Assembly: GCF_900113695.1 (NCBI RefSeq)
Contig: NZ_FOQH01000002.1
Span: 1 to 64,000, forward strand
DNA length: 64,000 nt
Direction of reading: 5' to 3'
DNA from: Albimonas pacifica
Lineage (GTDB): Bacteria > Pseudomonadota > Alphaproteobacteria > Rhodobacterales > Rhodobacteraceae
This document shows positions 43,118 through 51,175 of the stretch, piece after piece; the stretch's first letter is position 1, and every line of letters begins with the position of its first letter. A program made the translations under genes and the position numbers. The notes below the pieces were generated by a model. The model had not been told where the DNA came from. It made no database searches and saw only the letters and a program-made list of their open reading frames with translations.

Positions 43118-44536
43118 ATGACCGACGCCCCCCGGCCGCCCGAGCCCGTCGACCTGCTGGTCTCCGCCGGCTTCATGTACCCGGGGGCCGCAGACCCGGG
43201 CGCGGAGGCGGAGGTGGTGACCGGGGCCGAGGTCGCGGTGCGCGACGGCCGCATCCTCTATGCCGGCCCGGCCTGCGATCCCGGCCGCTGGGCCCCGGCC
43301 GAGCGGCTGGGCGGGCCCGGCCTCGCGCTGCTGCCGGGCTTCGTGAACGCCCACTGCCACGCCGCCTCGACCGTGTTCCGCGGCCAGTTCGACGACGGCA
43401 TCGGGCAGAAGGGCCTCTACACCGTCTCCTTCCGGGGCGAGAGCCGGGTGACGCCCGAGGACTGGCGGATCCTGGCGCGCCTCGGCGTCGCCGAGATGAT
43501 CCTGGCCGGCTACACCACGCTCAACGACTTCTGGTATTGCCCCGACGCGATGGCCGAGCTGGCGCTGGAGACGGGCCTGCGCCTGCAGGTCTCGACCGAG
43601 ATCTTCGACGTCGACAAGCCCAGCCTGGCGGACGGCGACTACACCCGCCACGCCGCCGTCGGCGAGGCCCGCCTGCGCGAGGGCGTGCGGGTGGCCGAGA
43701 CCTGGCACGGCGCCGGCGACGGGCTGATCACCGCGCGCATCGGGCCGCACGCCGCCGACACCTGCTCGGGCGGCCTGCACCTCGACTGCGCGGCCGAGGC
43801 GCGCCGGCTGGGCGTCGGCCTGCACTGCCACGTCGCCCAGTCCCCGCAGGAGGTCGCCCAGGTCCAGGCCGAAAACAACGGCATGGGCCCGGCCGAGTGG
43901 TTGGCCGAGATCGGCGCCCTGGGCCCCGACTGGGTGCTGGCGCATCTGACCCGGGCGGGGCCGCGGGACCTCGCCGCCGTGGCGCAGACCGGGGCGGGCT
44001 ACGCCCATTGCTCGACGATCTATCCCCGGCGCGGCCACTACCCCGACCTGGCGGCGATCCGCGCGGCGGGGATCCGCACCGGCTTCGGCTCCGACTGGAT
44101 GATGAACGATCCGTTCGAGGGGATGCGCTACGCGATGAACGCCCTGCGCCTGCGCGAGGGCCGCAGCGAGGCCCTGCGCTCGGACGAGGCGCTGCACCAC
44201 GCGACCGCCGGCGCGGCCGAGGTCCTGGGCCTGGGCGGGCGCGTCGGCCGGCTCGTCCCGGGGCTCGAGGCGGACCTGATCCTGGTCGACCTCGAGACGC
44301 CGCACATGCAGCCCTACTACGGCGTGCCGTCCTCGCTGATCTTCTACGCGCGGGCGAGCGACGTGCGCCACGCGGTGATCCGGGGGCGGGTGGCGATGCG
44401 CGACCGCAAGGTGGCGGGGATCGACGTCGACGCCGCCCTGCGCGCCGTGCAGGCGCGCGCCCCCGCCCTCGCCGCGCTGATCGCCGAGCTGGGCGGCGCC
44501 CATCGCCTCGGCGCCTGTCCCTGCGGGATGCACTGA
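43118..44536 (+). CDS. Metal-dependent amidohydrolase (ATZ/TRZ-like)
   Basis: A 472-aa amidohydrolase-superfamily protein. HxH motif is in LLPGFVNAHCHAAST, the further His in GVGLHCHVAQS, a late His in YAHCSTIYPRRGH and the metal Asp in GFGSDWMMNDPF. It ends with an unusual GACPCGMH tail. The start ATG 43118 has GAAGGAG upstream. Family members deaminate or dechlorinate N-heterocycles or guanine-type substrates; the actual one is unknown. It is the third gene of the LysR-M28-amidohydrolase unit. Confidence 0.9.
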   Translation: MTDAPRPPEPVDLLVSAGFMYPGAADPGAEAEVVTGAEVAVRDGRILYAGPACDPGRWAPAERLGGPGLALLPGFVNAHCHAASTVFRGQFDDGIGQKGLYTVSFRGESRVTPEDWRILARLGVAEMILAGYTTLNDFWYCPDAMAELALETGLRLQVSTEIFDVDKPSLADGDYTRHAAVGEARLREGVRVAETWHGAGDGLITARIGPHAADTCSGGLHLDCAAEARRLGVGLHCHVAQSPQEVAQVQAENNGMGPAEWLAEIGALGPDWVLAHLTRAGPRDLAAVAQTGAGYAHCSTIYPRRGHYPDLAAIRAAGIRTGFGSDWMMNDPFEGMRYAMNALRLREGRSEALRSDEALHHATAGAAEVLGLGGRVGRLVPGLEADLILVDLETPHMQPYYGVPSSLIFYARASDVRHAVIRGRVAMRDRKVAGIDVDAALRAVQARAPALAALIAELGGAHRLGACPCGMH

Positions 44537-44545
44537 GGGGCCGTG

Positions 44546-44569
44546 GCCGGGCGGGCAGGGGCGCCCGGC
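44546..44569. terminator. Hairpin between converging genes
   Basis: An 8-bp stem GCCGGGCG / CGCCCGGC with an eight-base loop lies ten bases after the amidohydrolase stop and twelve bases beyond the stop of the converging HPP gene. It is placed to serve both. Confidence 0.6.
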
Positions 44570-44581
44570 GGGGGCCGCGCC

Positions 44582-45751
44582 TCAGCCGCGCAGGGCGCCG
44601 CGGGCGAGGGCGGCGATCATGTCGGTGCGGGTGACGATGCCCACCAGCCGCCCCGCGTGCAGGATCGGCACGGCGTCGGTCCCGCCCTCGGCGAGCATCG
44701 GCAGCAGGGCGCCCAGCGGCGTCGCGGTGGTGGCGCGGGGCGCGCCCACCGCCATCACGTCGCCGGCGCGGGCCGGCGCGCTCCACCCCCGGTCCAGCAG
44801 CCGCGACAGCGCCGCGGGAAAGCCGCGCCCCAGCCGCATGCGGTCCGCGACCGCCCGCCGGATCAGGTGGAGCTGGAAGATCACGCCCAGGAACGAACCG
44901 TCCGGCGCCGTGACGGGCAGGGAGGTGAAGCCGTGCCGGTCGAAGAGGTCGGCCACCGTCTCCAGCGGCGTGTCGGGGCCGACCGTCACCAGGTCGCGCG
45001 ACATGATCTGGGCGGCGGTCGCGGGACCCGCGCGGCGGCCGGCGGCCTGGATCTCGGCCGCGCCGATCAGGCGGGCGAGGTCCTCGACCCCGAGGTTGAG
45101 GGACTGGCGGTAGCGCTCCAGGATCTCCGAGAGCTCGGCCTCGCTCAGGCCCAGGCGCTGGGCGGCGGGGGCGTCGGCGGTGCCGTGGGCGTTGGGCTCG
45201 CCGAACTGGCGGTGGGGATAGCGCCGGCCGGTGGCGCGGGCGTAGACCATCGCCAGCGCCACCAGCAGGGCCGTGCCCAGCGCCACCGGCACGAGGGCGA
45301 AGCCGAAGCCCAGCGCGCGGATCGCCTCGGGGCCCATCGCCGCGGTCATCGCCACCGCGCCGCCGGGCGGGTGCATGGCGCGCAGCAGGCCCATGACCAC
45401 GATCGCGCCCCCCACCGCGACGGCGATGCGCAGCGCGGGATCGGGCACGAACAGGCAGGCCGCGACCCCGACCAGCGCCGAGGCGGCGTTGCCCGCCACC
45501 GCCGACCAGGGCTGCGCCAGCGGGCTGTTGGGCACGGCGAAGATCAGCACCGAGGTCGCCCCGAAGGGCGCCACCAGGTAGAGCCCCGACTCGAGGTCGA
45601 TGGCGGGCGAGAGCACGAAGGCCCCCGCGACCAGCAGCCCCAGGAAGGCGCCCAGGCCCGCCCGCAGCGCCTCGCGCGCCGGCGTCGGGGCGACGGCGGG
45701 CGCGAGCCCGCGCAGCCAGCCGCGAAGCGCCGTCCTCGTCCTCCTGCGCAT
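44582..45751 (-). CDS. HPP-family membrane protein with C-terminal CBS pair
   Basis: A 389-aa protein. An N-terminal HPP domain has four helices and the name-giving motif in LLRAMHPPGGAVAM. A helical linker follows, then two CBS domains (IMSRDLVTVGPDTPLETVADLFDRHGFTSLPV and AVPILHAGRLVGIVTRTDMI, in pieces) that would bind adenine nucleotides. HPP proteins have been linked to nitrite transport in some organisms; the CBS pair suggests energy-dependent gating. The role here is unproven. Confidence 0.9.
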   Translation of the reverse strand: MRRRTRTALRGWLRGLAPAVAPTPAREALRAGLGAFLGLLVAGAFVLSPAIDLESGLYLVAPFGATSVLIFAVPNSPLAQPWSAVAGNAASALVGVAACLFVPDPALRIAVAVGGAIVVMGLLRAMHPPGGAVAMTAAMGPEAIRALGFGFALVPVALGTALLVALAMVYARATGRRYPHRQFGEPNAHGTADAPAAQRLGLSEAELSEILERYRQSLNLGVEDLARLIGAAEIQAAGRRAGPATAAQIMSRDLVTVGPDTPLETVADLFDRHGFTSLPVTAPDGSFLGVIFQLHLIRRAVADRMRLGRGFPAALSRLLDRGWSAPARAGDVMAVGAPRATTATPLGALLPMLAEGGTDAVPILHAGRLVGIVTRTDMIAALARGALRG

Positions 45752-45842
45752 GGCCCCCCTCCCGTCGTGCCGGCGGTCCGCCCCCGGCGCCTAGCGCGCC
45801 GGGGCCCGGGCCGCAAGCGCGCCGCGACGTCGGCGCCCGCGC

Positions 45843-47063
45843 CTACAGGAGCACGTCGTCGAGGATCTGGCGCAGCTTCACCCCCTCCAGCGTCACCTCG
45901 CCGCCGCCGCCCAGGTTGATCACCAGGTCCCCGTCCTCGACGGAGGTCAGCGCCTTGAACGCGGCCTTGTTCGCGATCTCGTAGGCCGAGAGGTCCAGCA
46001 GGTCGACGTCGTTCTGGAAGTCGAACACGCGGTCGATCCCCTCGCCCGGCTCGAACACGAAGCGGTCGGCGCCCTCGCCCCCGAACAGCCGGTCGCGCCC
46101 GCCGTCGCCGTCGAGCACGTCGTCGCCGGCCCCGCCGCGCAGCACGTCGTTGGCCGCGCCCCCCTGCAGCAGGTCGTCGCCGCCGCCGCCGGCGAGCTCG
46201 TCGCGGTCGTCGCCGCCGTCGAGCGCGTCCTCCCCGCCGCGGCCCCGCAGCAGGTCCGCGCCGGCCCCGCCCGAGAACGCGTCCTCGGCCGAGGCGCCGG
46301 TCAGCCGGTCGGCGCCGTCGCCGCCCGTCACGGTCCCGTCGACGAAGCCGCCGCGCACGGCGACGTAGACGTCGTCGCCGGCGTCGAGGATCACGTCGCC
46401 CATCAGGCCGCCGGCGTTGCGCACGACGTCGGCCTCGTTCGAGGCGTCGACCGACGTGCCGCCGCGCCCGACGATGACGCCGCTGTTGAACAGCGTGCCG
46501 GCGCCGTCGGTGAAGATCACCCCCACCTGCGCGGCGGAGATCGTGCCGGTGTTGGCGATGGTCGCGCCCTGGCCGACCTCGATGCCGAGGCCGAAGCCCA
46601 GCACATCGCCCGTCGCCTCGATCAGGCCGGCGTTCGAGATGTCGGCGCCCGCGCCCGAGATCGAGATCCCGCGCTGGCCGGAGAGGACGCCGGTGTTGGA
46701 CACCACGCCCCCGTCGCCCAGGAGCTGGACCGCGGCGTCCCCGAAGCCGCGGATCAGGCCGGCGTTGGCGACCTCGTGGTCGTCGCCGTTCAGCTCGACG
46801 CCGTCGCTGCCCGCGATGATCGAGCCGCCGACGTCCACCGTCACCCGCAGCGAGCTGGAGCCGGAGTCCGAGCTCACGGCGTCGCTGTCCTCGGCGAAGA
46901 TCGCGCCCTGCACCACCAGGTGCACGGCGCTCAGGGCGGCGAAGTCGAAGGCGTCGCCGAAGTTGGGCGTCGACAGGCGGCCGGTGGCCGTGACCACGAC
47001 CATGTCGCCCGCCGCGACCGCGTCGAAGCCGTCGATGTCCGTGCCGATGAAAGTCAGCGTCAT
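45843..47063 (-). CDS. RTX calcium-binding protein, probably secreted
   Basis: A 406-aa acidic protein. Residues ~70-240 show repeated short beta strands of the type -NTG-ISA-- / SNAGLI-A-GD, resembling a right-handed beta-helix. Residues ~255-340 carry Ca-binding RTX nonapeptides (GGAGADLLRGRGGEDALDGG and following GG-GDD-L copies). The C-terminal ~65 residues (DRVFDFQNDVDLLDLSAYEI, LEGVKLRQILDDVLL) look like a type I secretion signal region. No T1SS genes are in the window. It is an isolated gene, possibly a surface or adhesive protein. Confidence 0.87.
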   Translation of the reverse strand: MTLTFIGTDIDGFDAVAAGDMVVVTATGRLSTPNFGDAFDFAALSAVHLVVQGAIFAEDSDAVSSDSGSSSLRVTVDVGGSIIAGSDGVELNGDDHEVANAGLIRGFGDAAVQLLGDGGVVSNTGVLSGQRGISISGAGADISNAGLIEATGDVLGFGLGIEVGQGATIANTGTISAAQVGVIFTDGAGTLFNSGVIVGRGGTSVDASNEADVVRNAGGLMGDVILDAGDDVYVAVRGGFVDGTVTGGDGADRLTGASAEDAFSGGAGADLLRGRGGEDALDGGDDRDELAGGGGDDLLQGGAANDVLRGGAGDDVLDGDGGRDRLFGGEGADRFVFEPGEGIDRVFDFQNDVDLLDLSAYEIANKAAFKALTSVEDGDLVINLGGGGEVTLEGVKLRQILDDVLL

Positions 47064-47410
47064 CGAAGATCATCCTGATCCAGGGAGATGCGCACGCCCG
47101 CCGCGGCCATCCCCGCCGCGGCCCGGGCCGGCGCGCGCGCCTGCGGCGCGCGGCGCATGTTGCCGCCACGGCGATTGAACCGGGGATGAACCGCTCGGGC
47201 GCGCCGCCTGCGTCGCCGCGCGGGCGGCGCGGGCTCCGATCCGGCACGCGCCGCGGGCGCCCGGCGCCGTCGCCGGCCGGGGCGCCGGAAGGCGCCCCTG
47301 CGCCGCGCCCCCGCTCCGGGTCCGCGCCGACCGGAGCGCCGGAGGCGGGGGCGCCTCGCCGGCCCCGCGGCGCGGCCCCGCCCGGGCGGGGCGAGCGGGC
47401 GGGGCGGCGG
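47064..47410. other. Gene-poor GC-rich spacer
   Basis: About 350 bp with no supported gene. The left end contains the RTX gene's upstream region. The rest is dominated by GC-rich inverted elements (for example GCGCCGGAAGGCGC near 47280) that may end the AbgB-like gene's transcript. No promoter motif is clear. Confidence 0.4.
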
Positions 47411-48826
47411 TCAGGCCATCGCGGCGATCGGCGGTTCCGCGTCCTCGGGCAGGGGGCTGACGTAGCCGCGCGGGCCGACGCGGCGCGCGAGGTCGGCCTT
47501 CGCCCGCGCGCGCAGCTCCGCGTCGCGCATCGCGTCGGCGCCGGTCGCGGCCATCACCGCCGCGGCGTGGACCATGCCGGCCAGCGCCGGGCGGCTCTTG
47601 CCCTGCGCCACCACCTGCCAGCTGTGGAGCTGCGTGCCGATGGCGTGGTTGGCGCCCCACATCTGCACCGTGGGCACCACCCAGCTCACGTCCGCCACGT
47701 CGGTCGAGCCGCCCAGCGGCGTCGCCGGCGCCTCGGCGGGCACGATGAAGTCGGCGAGCGGCATCCGCCGCGTCTCGCTCATCCCCACCCCGCGATAGGC
47801 GGCGGCGATGTCCTCCTCGCCCAGCGTCTCCTGGAAGCGGGCGGCATAGGCGCGGTCGGCGTCGGTGAAGGCGGGCGGCCCGAGCCGCTCGAGGTTGCGC
47901 TGCATCGCCTCGCCCAGCGGCTGGTTGTAGATCAGGTTGGAGACGGCCGAGAGCACCCGGTCGGTGACCGTCGTCTCGGTCATCATCGCCGCTCCGGCCG
48001 CGACCTTGCGCACCCGCTCCAGCAGCGCCGTCATCTCGGGCGCCGTGCCCGCGCGCACCGTGTAGCGCAGCTTGGCCTGCGCCTGCACGACGTTGGGCGA
48101 GATCCCGCCCGCGTCGATGAAGGCGTAGTGGATGCGGGCCTCGTCGGGCATGTGCTCGCGCAGGAAGTTGGCGCCGATGTTCATCAGCTCGGCCGCGTCC
48201 AGCGCGCTGCGCCCCAGGTGCGGCGCGCCGGCGGCGTGGGCGGCGCGGCCCTCGAAGGCGAAGTCGATACGCGCGTTGGCGAGCGAGCCGCCTTTCAGCA
48301 CGCCCGGGATGGCGCCGGGATGCCAGGTGATCGCCACGTCCACGTCGTCGAAGGCCCCGTCGCGCACCATGAAGGCCTTGGCCGCGCCCCCCTCCTCGGC
48401 CGGGCAGCCGTAGTAGCGCACCCGGCCCGGGGTCCCCGTCGCCTCGAGCCACGCCTTCACCGCGACGGCGGCGAGCATCGAGGCCGAGCCCAGCAGGTTG
48501 TGCCCGCAGCCATGGCCGTTGGCGCCGGGCTCGAGCGGCTCGCGCCGGAACACGTCGGCCTTCTGGCTGAGGCCGGCCAGCGCGTCGAACTCGCCGAGGA
48601 AGGCGATCACCGGCCCGCCCTCGCCGGCCTCGCCGATCATCGCGGTGGGGATGCCGGCGACCGGCGCCTGCACCCGGAAGCCCTGGGCGGTCAGCTCCTC
48701 GAGATGGGCGGCGGCCGAGGCGGTCTCGGCGTAGCAGGTCTCGGGCGTGGCCCAGACCCGGTCGCTCAGCGCCTCGAACCGGGGCCTCGCCGCCTCCACG
48801 AAGGGCCAGAGCGGATGTGCGTTCAT
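47411..48826 (-). CDS. AbgB-like M20 amidohydrolase
   Basis: A 471-aa cytoplasmic metal-dependent amidohydrolase of the AbgB/p-aminobenzoyl-glutamate hydrolase type. Metal-site motifs: GHGCGHNLLGSASMLAAVAVK, CPAEEGGAAKAFMVRDGAFDDVDVAITWHPG and later GGSTDVADVSWVVP with MWGANHAIGTQLHSWQ (in pieces). The dimerisation lid lies at ~190-310. Family members cleave N-acyl amino acids. It is downstream of, and on the same strand as, the LysR gene at 48989, separated by a 7-bp repeat tract. Confidence 0.9.
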   Translation of the reverse strand: MNAHPLWPFVEAARPRFEALSDRVWATPETCYAETASAAAHLEELTAQGFRVQAPVAGIPTAMIGEAGEGGPVIAFLGEFDALAGLSQKADVFRREPLEPGANGHGCGHNLLGSASMLAAVAVKAWLEATGTPGRVRYYGCPAEEGGAAKAFMVRDGAFDDVDVAITWHPGAIPGVLKGGSLANARIDFAFEGRAAHAAGAPHLGRSALDAAELMNIGANFLREHMPDEARIHYAFIDAGGISPNVVQAQAKLRYTVRAGTAPEMTALLERVRKVAAGAAMMTETTVTDRVLSAVSNLIYNQPLGEAMQRNLERLGPPAFTDADRAYAARFQETLGEEDIAAAYRGVGMSETRRMPLADFIVPAEAPATPLGGSTDVADVSWVVPTVQMWGANHAIGTQLHSWQVVAQGKSRPALAGMVHAAAVMAATGADAMRDAELRARAKADLARRVGPRGYVSPLPEDAEPPIAAMA

Positions 48827-48922
48827 GGGGGCTCCTGCGGTCAGGCGCGCGCGGGGGCGCGGCGCGTCGGGGGACGAGACTATGCGGCCCGGTTTCGGAT
48901 CGGCAAGCGGCGCCTGCCGCCG

Positions 48923-48986
48923 GCAGGCCGCAGGTCGCAGGTCGCAGGTCGCAGGTCGCAGGGCGGGGGGCCGGGGGCCGGGGGCC
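48923..48986. repeat. Two adjacent 7-bp tandem repeat tracts
   Basis: Four exact copies of GCAGGTC (48930-48957) flanked by one variant on each side (GCAGGCC, GCAGGGC) run into three copies of GGGGGCC (48966-48986). The tract lies between the LysR stop at 48989 and the AbgB-like gene start at 48826. The unit is too short and spacer-free for CRISPR. It looks like slippage-prone simple repeats. Confidence 0.85.
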
Positions 48987-48988
48987 GC

Positions 48989-49900
48989 TCAGCGCGGGGC
49001 GCCGCCGGCGGAGGCGAGGAAGCGCGCGGCGAAATAGTCGCGGAAGGCCTTCATGGCGGGCGTGAACTCCACCCCCCGCCGCCAGACCAGCCCCACGTCC
49101 ATCGGCGGCGCCGCGTCGGCGAGGTTCACCTGCTCCAGCCGCCGCCCCTCCAGCGACCACGGACGATAGACCATGTCGGAGAGGATGGTGACGCCCAGCC
49201 CGTTCGCCACCATCGAGCGCACCGCCTCCACCGAGGAGGTGCGCAGCACGATCCGCGGCTGGCGGCCGGTCGGGGCCCAGTAGCGCATCGCGGTATGGGC
49301 GGCCTCGTCCACCGTGAGCATCACGTAGGGGTGCTCGGCCACGTCCGCGAGCCCGACCGAGCCGCGCTCCAGCAGCGGATGGCGCGACGGGGTCCAGAGC
49401 CGCCGCTGCGAGCCGAGCAGCGTCTGCGAGGCGAGCTCGGGGTTGGAGATGTTCGAGGTCAGCGCCACGGCGATGTCGACGCGGCCCGCCAGCAGCCCCT
49501 CCTCGATCAGTTCGCGCGGCATCTCGTGGATGGTGACGTCGAGGCCGGGCTGCGCCCTCGCCAGCCGCTCGAGATGCACGGGCAGGAAGTAGCCGATCAC
49601 CGTGTAGGTCGCCGCGATGGTCAGCCGGCCGGAGACCTCGGGCCCCTCGCGCACCTGCATCGCCTCCTCGACCTTGGTCAGGATCTCGTAGGCCGAGGAC
49701 AGGAACCGCTGTCCCGCCCGGGTCAGGGCCATCCCCTTGGCGGAGCGCTGGAAAAGCGCGGCGCCCACGACGCCCTCCAGCTCCTTGATCGCCGCGGTGA
49801 CCGCCGACTGGGAGACCGAGAGCTCGATCGCCGCGCGGCTGACCTGGCCCAGCTCGGCGGTGGCGACGAAGTATTTCAGGTGGCGCAGGTTGAAGGACAT
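48989..49900 (-). CDS. LysR-family regulator (divergent from pxpA)
   Basis: A 303-aa LTTR with HTH in LKYFVATAELGQVSRAAIELSVSQSAVTAAIKELEGVVGAALFQRSAKGMALT (in pieces, residues ~8-60) and effector domain LTIAATYTVIGYFLPVHLERLARAQPG. It is divergent from the pxpA-biotin operon and precedes the AbgB-like gene on its own strand, so it may control either or both. ATTCTGAT half-sites lie at both ends of the 235-bp divergent region. Confidence 0.92.
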   Translation of the reverse strand: MSFNLRHLKYFVATAELGQVSRAAIELSVSQSAVTAAIKELEGVVGAALFQRSAKGMALTRAGQRFLSSAYEILTKVEEAMQVREGPEVSGRLTIAATYTVIGYFLPVHLERLARAQPGLDVTIHEMPRELIEEGLLAGRVDIAVALTSNISNPELASQTLLGSQRRLWTPSRHPLLERGSVGLADVAEHPYVMLTVDEAAHTAMRYWAPTGRQPRIVLRTSSVEAVRSMVANGLGVTILSDMVYRPWSLEGRRLEQVNLADAAPPMDVGLVWRRGVEFTPAMKAFRDYFAARFLASAGGAPR

Positions 49901-49914
49901 GTCCGGTCCTTGAG

Positions 49915-50024
49915 ATCAGAATAACGAAGGTCGTTCCATCGAGAAATCCGATACCGTCCCGGCAGACGGGCCGGCCGGGCGCCCCGGCCTGGCTTCGCCG
50001 TCAGCGTGTATCTGAAATTCTGAT
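49915..50024. promoter_or_regulatory. Paired ATTCTGAT half-sites and ATC-N9-GAT box in the LysR/pxpA promoter region
   Basis: ATCAGAAT lies at 49915-49922 near the LysR start. Its inverse, ATTCTGAT, lies at 50017-50024, inside ATC-TGAAATTCT-GAT (50010-50024), an LTTR-type box in an AT-rich promoter patch before pxpA. Spacing of about 100 bp would suit looping or autoregulation. Binding is inferred. Confidence 0.45.
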
Positions 50025-50135
50025 ATTGCAAGCGCACGAAATTGTTCTGGTTCATGTCCGCCGGCAGGGACAGGCTGCGAGTCGTCCAGACAGGCGCGCG
50101 CCCCCCGCGTCCCCCAGAGCCGAAAGGAAGCGCCG

Positions 50136-50918
50136 ATGTACCGTTCCGCCGTCGATCTCAACTGCGACATGGGCGAGGGCTTCGGCCACTGGAGCTACGG
50201 CGAGGCGCCCGACGAGGAGCTGATGAAGATCATCTCCTCGGCCAACGTCGCCTGCGGCTTCCACGCGGGCGATCCCACGATCATGGACCGCATGGCCCGG
50301 ATGTGCGCCGAGCACGGCGTCGGCCTGGGCGCCCACCCCGCCTACAACGACCTGCAGGGCTTCGGCCGCCGCGCCATCGACGCGAGCCACGAGGAGCTGG
50401 TCAACGACATCCTCTACCAGGTGGGCGCGCTCCGCGAATTCGGGCGGCGCCACGGCGTGCGCCTGCAGCACGTCAAACCCCACGGCGCGCTCTACATGAC
50501 GGCTGCGCGGGACGCCGAGTTCTCCCGCCGGATCTGCGACGCGCTGGGCCGGTCGGCGCCGGACGTGTTCCTCTACTGCATGCAGGCCTCCGAGACCCGG
50601 CGCGTGGCGCAGGAGTCCGGCCGCCCGGTGATCCGCGAGTTCTATGCCGACCGCGACTATGGCGACGACGGGCTGATCGTCTTCGCCCGCAAGATGCGCA
50701 GGCTCGACCCGCAGGAGATGGCGCAGAAGTGCCTGCGCGCCTGCCGCGAAGGCAAGGTGACCACCGTCACCGGCAAGGAGCTGACGGTCGAGTTCGAGTC
50801 GATCTGCTTCCACTCCGACACCCCCGGCGCGCTCGAGATCGGGACCGCGGTGCGCGCGGCGCTGACCGGCGCGGGCGTGACCATCGCGCCGCCCTCGACC
50901 CTCGACGTCGCCGCCTGA
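50136..50918 (+). CDS. pxpA: 5-oxoprolinase subunit A (LamB/YcsF family)
   Basis: A 260-aa cytoplasmic protein with the family hallmark VDLNCDMGEGFGHW at the N-terminus, ANVACGFHAGDPTIM, GAHPAYNDLQGFGRR, VKPHGALY and late CFHSDTPGA. In E. coli and B. subtilis PxpA works with PxpBC to open 5-oxoproline with ATP. Here it heads an operon that also contains biotin carrier and biotin carboxylase genes. The start has AAAGGA upstream. Confidence 0.94.
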   Translation: MYRSAVDLNCDMGEGFGHWSYGEAPDEELMKIISSANVACGFHAGDPTIMDRMARMCAEHGVGLGAHPAYNDLQGFGRRAIDASHEELVNDILYQVGALREFGRRHGVRLQHVKPHGALYMTAARDAEFSRRICDALGRSAPDVFLYCMQASETRRVAQESGRPVIREFYADRDYGDDGLIVFARKMRRLDPQEMAQKCLRACREGKVTTVTGKELTVEFESICFHSDTPGALEIGTAVRAALTGAGVTIAPPSTLDVAA

Positions 50919-50938
50919 GCCCTGAAAGGACCGCCCCC

Positions 50939-51175
50939 ATGGCCAAGGAAATCCGCTCGCCGCTGCCCGGCACCTTCTACCGCAAGCCCTCGCCCGAGGC
51001 CGCGCCCTTCGTCGAGGACGGCGCCTCGGTCGCCGTGGGCGACGTGATCGGGCTGGTGGAAGTGATGAAATCCTTCCACGAGGTGAAGGCCGAGATCGCC
51101 GGCGCGAACATCGCCTTCAAGATCGAGAACGAGGACGCGGTGACCGCCGGCGCGCTCCTCGCGGAGCTCGAGTAA
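50939..51175 (+). CDS. Biotin carboxyl carrier protein, small
   Basis: A 78-aa biotinyl domain with no N-terminal extension. The attachment site is EVMKSFHEV; Lys is kept, but the common Ala-Met-Lys-Met reads Val-Met-Lys-Ser. Flanking strands (IRSPLPGTFYRKPSPEAAPFVEDGASVAVGD, in pieces) match BCCPs. It is 20 bp after pxpA and is followed directly by the biotin carboxylase start. It is a dedicated carrier rather than the fatty-acid AccB, which is about twice as long. Confidence 0.9.
   Translation: MAKEIRSPLPGTFYRKPSPEAAPFVEDGASVAVGDVIGLVEVMKSFHEVKAEIAGANIAFKIENEDAVTAGALLAELE

Noticed and set aside
48923-48986. CRISPR-like appearance of repeated units
   Set aside because: The 7-bp units are contiguous with no spacers and no cas genes are present.
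47186-49924. A 912-codon plus-strand frame
   Set aside because: Antisense to the AbgB-like and LysR genes, rich in Arg, Gly and His, with no domain-like pattern.
49916-50170. An 84-codon minus-strand frame in the LysR/pxpA gap
   Set aside because: It covers promoter elements and the start of pxpA, with no ribosome site or domain.
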